Shown here piece by piece: positions 31,759 through 35,750 of a stretch of 35,750 bases of DNA; position 1 is the first letter of the stretch; each line of letters begins with the position of its first letter. A program made the translations under genes and the position numbers. Source of the stretch: Halieaceae bacterium (GTDB taxonomy: Bacteria; Pseudomonadota; Gammaproteobacteria; Pseudomonadales; Halieaceae); NCBI GenBank assembly GCA_029247075.1, contig JAQWLX010000055.1, forward strand, positions 1-35,750. The letters are read 5' to 3'. Below the pieces are notes generated by a model that was given only the letters and a program-made list of their open reading frames with translations, was not told where the DNA came from and made no database searches.

Positions 31759-34425
31759 TTGCAGAACAACCGGACTGAGTCAGATTTGGATTTATTGGAA
31801 CTCAAAGAGTGGCTTGACGCATTGGATAGCGTAGTTCGAGAGAGTGGGCCTGGTAGAGCGCGTTGGATTATAGAAGAACTAGCTGGTCACTCCGCAAAAC
31901 TTGGTTTAGAGATCTCTTCATCTATTAATACCCCATTTAAAAATACAATTCGACCAGTTGATCAAAAATCTATGCCTGGTGATGTGTTTATGGAAAGGCG
32001 AATTCGTTCGTTAATGCGTTGGAATGCGCTCGCTATGGTAATGCGAGCAAATGATAATGATGATGCACTTGGCGGTCATATTTCCAGCTTTTCTTCCAGC
32101 GCAACTTTGTATGACGTTGGGTTTAATCACTTTTTCCGTGGCGCAGATGGTGAACATTTAGGAGACTTAATTTTCTTTCAAGGCCATAGTGCGCCGGGTA
32201 TTTATGCCAGATCTTTTCTAGAGGGACGCCTAACAGAATCTCAGCTTGACCACTTCCGACGAGAGGTTGGTGGTAATGGCTTATCATCTTACCCTCATCC
32301 ATGGTTATTACCAGACTATTGGCAATTTCCAACAGTCTCAATGGGTCTTGGTCCGATACAGGCAATCTACCAAGCTCATGTCATGAAATATCAGGCCAGT
32401 CGAAAGCTTGTCGATCATGGCGATCGAAATATCTGGTGTTTTCTTGGCGATGGGGAATGCGATGAACCGGAGTCACTTGGTGCTATCTCATTAGCCGGTC
32501 GAGAGCAGCTTGGGAATTTGCATTTTGTGGTGAATTGTAATCTCCAGAGGCTTGATGGTCCCGTAAGGGGAAATGGCAAGATCATTCAGGAGCTGGAGGG
32601 TATTTTCCGAGGAGCAGGCTGGGACGTAATCAAAGTAATATGGGGACGTTTGTGGGATCCGTTGCTCGAGCGTGATACGACTGGCTTGTTACAAAAGAGA
32701 ATGGATGAAGTATGTGATGGCGAATTACAAAACTACAAATTTAACGGTGGTACTTACACTAGAGAACACTTTTTTGGTAAATATCCCGAACTGCTAGAAC
32801 TCGTGTCGGATTTAAGTGATCAAGAGATCATGTACCTAAATAGAGGAGGGCATGATCCATTTAAGGTTTATGCCGCCTATGCTAAAGCAGTCGCGCAGAG
32901 ATCTAAACCAACAGTGATATTGGCGATGACCGTAAAAGGCTATGGAACGGGAGAGGTTGGAGAAGCGAGTAATGAGACACATTCGCTTAAAAAACTGGAT
33001 CTAAAAAGTCTGAAGTCGTTTAGAGATCGATTTGGGATACCGATATCTGATGATCAGCTAAAGTCTGTTCCCTATTATAAGCCTTCTGACGATAGTCCAG
33101 AAATTCGCTATTTGAAAAAGCGTCGGGAAGAATTGGGTGGATTTGTTCCAAAACGTCGCACAGATTCACCTTCTTTAGTCGCTCCGTCTCTAGAGTTTTT
33201 TTCTTCGCGACTTACTGGATCTGGCAAGAGAGAAATCAGCACTACAATGGTTCTAGTGCGATTACTAGCTGACTTGGTAAAGGACAAGTCTTTGGGTGAG
33301 CGTCTCGTGCCAATTGTGCCAGACGAAGCGCGGACTTTTGGCATGGAAGGCATGTTCAGGCAGTTAGGTATTTATTCTTCTGTTGGTCAGAAGTATACAC
33401 CTCACGATGCTGATCAGATTCTATATTATAAAGAAGGTCAAGATGGCCAGATTCTAGAAGAGGGAATCAACGAGGCAGGAGCATTCTCGGCCTGGCTAGC
33501 AGCGGCGACCTCTTACTCGGTCAGTAATTTTCCGATGATTCCCTTCTATATTTTCTACTCAATGTTTGGTTTTCAGAGAATTGGAGATCTTGCATGGGCT
33601 GCTGGTGACAGCCAAGCGCGCGGATTTTTAATTGGTGCAACTTCGGGACGCACCTCATTAAATGGAGAAGGTCTTCAGCATCAGGATGGACATAGCCATT
33701 TAATCGCCAGTACTATTCCTAATTGTATTGCATATGATCCAGCCTATGGGTATGAGCTTGCTGTAATAATTCAAGACGGCCTGCGGAGAATGCTAGAGCT
33801 TGGAGAAAACTGTTTTTATTACATAACCACTATGAACGAAAATTACCGTCAACCGGCACTACCTAATGGTTCAGAGGAAGGAATTATTAAAGGCCTTTAT
33901 CAGCTTCAACATTCTGGATTGAAAAGTGAATTGAAAGTTAGATTAGTAGGTTCCGGTAGTATCACGGAAGAAGTTAAAGAAGCAGCAAAAATCCTAGAGA
34001 CTGACTATGGAGTGGCTGCAGACGTTTGGAGTTTAACCAGTGTTGTGCAATTACAGAGAGATGGTAAAGAGGCGGTAAGGTGGAATCTCTTACATCCGTC
34101 TTCTGCGCCCAAAGTCCCTTATCTGACAGAATGTTTTGGTAATTCTGATACACCCGTAGTTATTGCCACGGATTATGTTAAGGCACATGCTGACCAGTTA
34201 AGAGAATTTATTCCAGCACCAGTTACCGTTTTAGGGACTGATGGTTTTGGTCGAAGTGATACCAGGGAGAAATTACGCCAGTTTTTCGAGATTAGTCGAG
34301 AATTTATTGTTTTGAGCTCACTTAAGCACCTATTAGATAAAAAACAGATTAAAGAAAATATTTTAACCGACGCAATTCAGAATTTAGGATTGGATTCGGA
34401 AAAACCAAATCCTCTATCCGTGTAA
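31759..34425 (+). CDS. aceE: Pyruvate dehydrogenase E1 component, homodimeric type
   Basis: This is an 888-residue subunit, almost exactly the E. coli length. The start is TTG at 31759, with AGGAGA 8 bases before it. ThDP and Mg binding is seen in FLGDGECDEPESLGAISLAG and FVVNCNLQRLDGPVRGN, and conserved loops include GDLIFFQGHSAPGIYARSF and ATSGRTSLNGEGLQHQDGHS. It decarboxylates pyruvate and acetylates the lipoyl arm of E2, producing acetyl-CoA. It is followed by aceF after 33 bases. No pdhR gene is present upstream; two unrelated palindromes take its usual operator position. Confidence 0.98.
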   Translation: MQNNRTESDLDLLELKEWLDALDSVVRESGPGRARWIIEELAGHSAKLGLEISSSINTPFKNTIRPVDQKSMPGDVFMERRIRSLMRWNALAMVMRANDNDDALGGHISSFSSSATLYDVGFNHFFRGADGEHLGDLIFFQGHSAPGIYARSFLEGRLTESQLDHFRREVGGNGLSSYPHPWLLPDYWQFPTVSMGLGPIQAIYQAHVMKYQASRKLVDHGDRNIWCFLGDGECDEPESLGAISLAGREQLGNLHFVVNCNLQRLDGPVRGNGKIIQELEGIFRGAGWDVIKVIWGRLWDPLLERDTTGLLQKRMDEVCDGELQNYKFNGGTYTREHFFGKYPELLELVSDLSDQEIMYLNRGGHDPFKVYAAYAKAVAQRSKPTVILAMTVKGYGTGEVGEASNETHSLKKLDLKSLKSFRDRFGIPISDDQLKSVPYYKPSDDSPEIRYLKKRREELGGFVPKRRTDSPSLVAPSLEFFSSRLTGSGKREISTTMVLVRLLADLVKDKSLGERLVPIVPDEARTFGMEGMFRQLGIYSSVGQKYTPHDADQILYYKEGQDGQILEEGINEAGAFSAWLAAATSYSVSNFPMIPFYIFYSMFGFQRIGDLAWAAGDSQARGFLIGATSGRTSLNGEGLQHQDGHSHLIASTIPNCIAYDPAYGYELAVIIQDGLRRMLELGENCFYYITTMNENYRQPALPNGSEEGIIKGLYQLQHSGLKSELKVRLVGSGSITEEVKEAAKILETDYGVAADVWSLTSVVQLQRDGKEAVRWNLLHPSSAPKVPYLTECFGNSDTPVVIATDYVKAHADQLREFIPAPVTVLGTDGFGRSDTREKLRQFFEISREFIVLSSLKHLLDKKQIKENILTDAIQNLGLDSEKPNPLSV

Positions 34426-34458
34426 ACAAATCGAACAGACGTATATGGAATTTTGCAA

Positions 34459-35750
34459 ATGAGCATAGTAACCCTAAAAGTTCCCGATATTGGGGGTGCC
34501 GAAGGCGCAGAAATCATTGAGCTTTTGGTTAATATCGGAGATGAGGTAGATGCTGGGCAGGGGTTGCTAGTTTTGGAGTCTGACAAAGCCTCAATGGAAA
34601 TTCCTGCAGAAGTGGCTGGTGTTATCAAGGAGATGTTTGTCTCTATTGGAGATCTGCTTTCTGAGGGTTCAAGAATAGCAGCCATAGAAAGCACTGAAAT
34701 GGATTCCAATAGTAATACAGAAAATGGGAATAGAGAAATATCTGAAGTTGGCTATTCAGAGAAGGATGAGAAAACTGAAATTTTCAATGATATAAATGTC
34801 CAAACGGTAGATACGGAACATTCCTCTGCGAAGGAGATGAATGGCAATGAAGACAAAGCTAGTTTTTTAGATGAGCAAGAAAAAGAAAACATAGTTTACG
34901 CAGGACCTGCTGTACGAAAATTGGCGCGTCAGTTTGGTATTGTTCTAGCTGAAATATCTGGTACAGGGCCAGGTGGGCGAATTGTCAAAGAAGATCTTCA
35001 TGGATTCGTAAAGAGAAACTTATCAACTACTGGGGCAGCTTCTACTTTATTAGAATATGCTGATATAGATTTTTCTAAGTGGGGAGAGGTTGAGCGAGTT
35101 ACGCGAAACAAAGTTGAAGTATTGACTGCTGAAAACATGCATCGTAGTTGGGCAAATGTACCGCATGTTACACAATTTGACGACGCAGATATAACAGACT
35201 TGGAAACGTTTCGTGCTGAACTAAAAGAAGAGTCTGAGCGCCGAAAAACTAAACTGACTTTAATGCCTTTTTTGTTGAAGGCATTGGCTGTACAACTTCG
35301 CGATTATCCAAATTTCAATGCTTCACTAACGGATTCAGGGAAAGTTTTAGTCAAAAAGCAATATATTAATATTGGAATGGCGGTCGATACACCGCATGGA
35401 CTTTTTGTTCCCGTCTTAAGGGACGTGGATCGCAAAACATTATGGGAGCTAGCACATGAAGTTGCCGAATTGGCTGCCAAAGCCCGAAATCGTGATTTGC
35501 GTCCTGATGACATGCAAGGTGGCTGTTTTACTATTTCAAGTCTAGGTAAGATAGGAGGTGGTGGTTTCACCCCAATTATCAATACGCCAGAGCTAGCGAT
35601 TCTCGGTGTGGGCAGGTCTGAAATTAGACCTGTTTGGGATGGATCGTCTTTTAATCCACATACGTTGCTCCCGATATCACTATCTTACGACCACAGGGCG
35701 ATAAATGGTGGTGAAGCAGGTCGTTTTTGCAGTGGTCTAGCCGCTATCAT
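34459..35750 (+). CDS. aceF: Dihydrolipoamide acetyltransferase (E2), 3-prime end outside window
   Basis: About 430 residues are visible from the ATG at 34459. There is a single lipoyl domain (residues 1-75) with the modified lysine K43 in SDKASMEIPA, compared with three lipoyl domains in E. coli. An acidic Glu/Asn/Ser linker (about 78-150) follows, then a peripheral-subunit-binding domain (AGPAVRKLARQFGI...GPGGRIVKEDL), and the catalytic domain with GCFTISSLGKIGGGGFTPII and YDHRAINGGEAGRF. The last residue of the DHRxxD motif is Asn, as in Azotobacter and Pseudomonas E2p. It transfers the acetyl group to CoA in the pyruvate dehydrogenase complex. Only the last few residues should be missing. 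Confidence 0.96.
   Translation, partial: MSIVTLKVPDIGGAEGAEIIELLVNIGDEVDAGQGLLVLESDKASMEIPAEVAGVIKEMFVSIGDLLSEGSRIAAIESTEMDSNSNTENGNREISEVGYSEKDEKTEIFNDINVQTVDTEHSSAKEMNGNEDKASFLDEQEKENIVYAGPAVRKLARQFGIVLAEISGTGPGGRIVKEDLHGFVKRNLSTTGAASTLLEYADIDFSKWGEVERVTRNKVEVLTAENMHRSWANVPHVTQFDDADITDLETFRAELKEESERRKTKLTLMPFLLKALAVQLRDYPNFNASLTDSGKVLVKKQYINIGMAVDTPHGLFVPVLRDVDRKTLWELAHEVAELAAKARNRDLRPDDMQGGCFTISSLGKIGGGGFTPIINTPELAILGVGRSEIRPVWDGSSFNPHTLLPISLSYDHRAINGGEAGRFCSGLAAI

Noticed and set aside
35688-35730. Asn in place of Asp in the E2 DHRxxDG motif as a defect
   Set aside because: E2p of Azotobacter and Pseudomonas also has Asn here.
1-35750. CRISPR arrays, complete insertion sequences, restriction or other defence systems
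   Set aside because: No regularly spaced repeats, no transposase and no defence-type domains were found on either strand.

Overview
The window looks like chromosomal DNA of a moderately AT-rich gammaproteobacterium, probably a marine or free-living lineage related to the Pseudomonadales/Cellvibrionales side of the class. Reasons: the tmRNA tag reads ANDDNYALAA, as in Pseudomonas; Fur has the Pseudomonas-type CVDxGEV segment without the second structural cysteine; and the smpB-ratA-bamE-fur-recN, grpE-dnaK-dnaJ-dapB, bepA-tusA-perM and aceE-aceF neighbourhoods are gammaproteobacterial. Most of the window is housekeeping DNA.

Layout. 1-3700: N-terminal part of cobalamin-dependent methionine synthase (minus, running off the left edge), a 38-residue lysine-rich small protein, a two-gene lipid-headgroup module (cytidylyltransferase plus CDP-alcohol phosphatidyltransferase) preceded by a perfect palindrome, a gene-poor stretch, and an uncharacterised SRPBCC-like protein. 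3950-6000: the N-terminal stub of a tyrosine recombinase directly downstream of ssrA (tmRNA), a scar of an integrated element; then a TSUP permease and smpB. 6090-9090: ratA, bamE, fur and recN. 9198-15968: the heat-shock/protein-quality block hrcA, grpE, dnaK, dnaJ, dapB and a CnoX-like thioredoxin-TPR protein. 16033-23271: a tightly packed plus-strand run of two acyl-CoA dehydrogenases, a luciferase-like oxidoreductase, an SDR, aceK and two histidine phosphatases. 23297-27383: TesB thioesterase, MATE exporter, enoyl-CoA hydratase, and an ApbE-like protein whose catalytic motifs are degraded. 27645-31630: nadA, BepA-like metalloprotease, tusA, PerM-type permease. 31759-end: aceE and the start of aceF behind two related palindromes.

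How the genes fit together. SmpB and tmRNA form the trans-translation pair. HrcA, GrpE, DnaK, DnaJ and the CnoX-like protein form a folding-stress group. The acyl-CoA dehydrogenase pair, LLM enzyme, SDR, thioesterase and hydratase point to degradation of a branched, cyclic or sterol-like carboxylic acid. AceK (isocitrate dehydrogenase switch to the glyoxylate shunt) sits in the same run, and aceE/aceF feed acetyl-CoA to the same node. No CRISPR array, complete insertion sequence or defence system was seen. The least explained items are the recombinase scar at ssrA with its ribosome-site-sequestering hairpin, the paired palindromes before aceE, the palindrome before the lipid module, the ApbE-like pseudoenzyme, and the aceK-containing catabolic operon.
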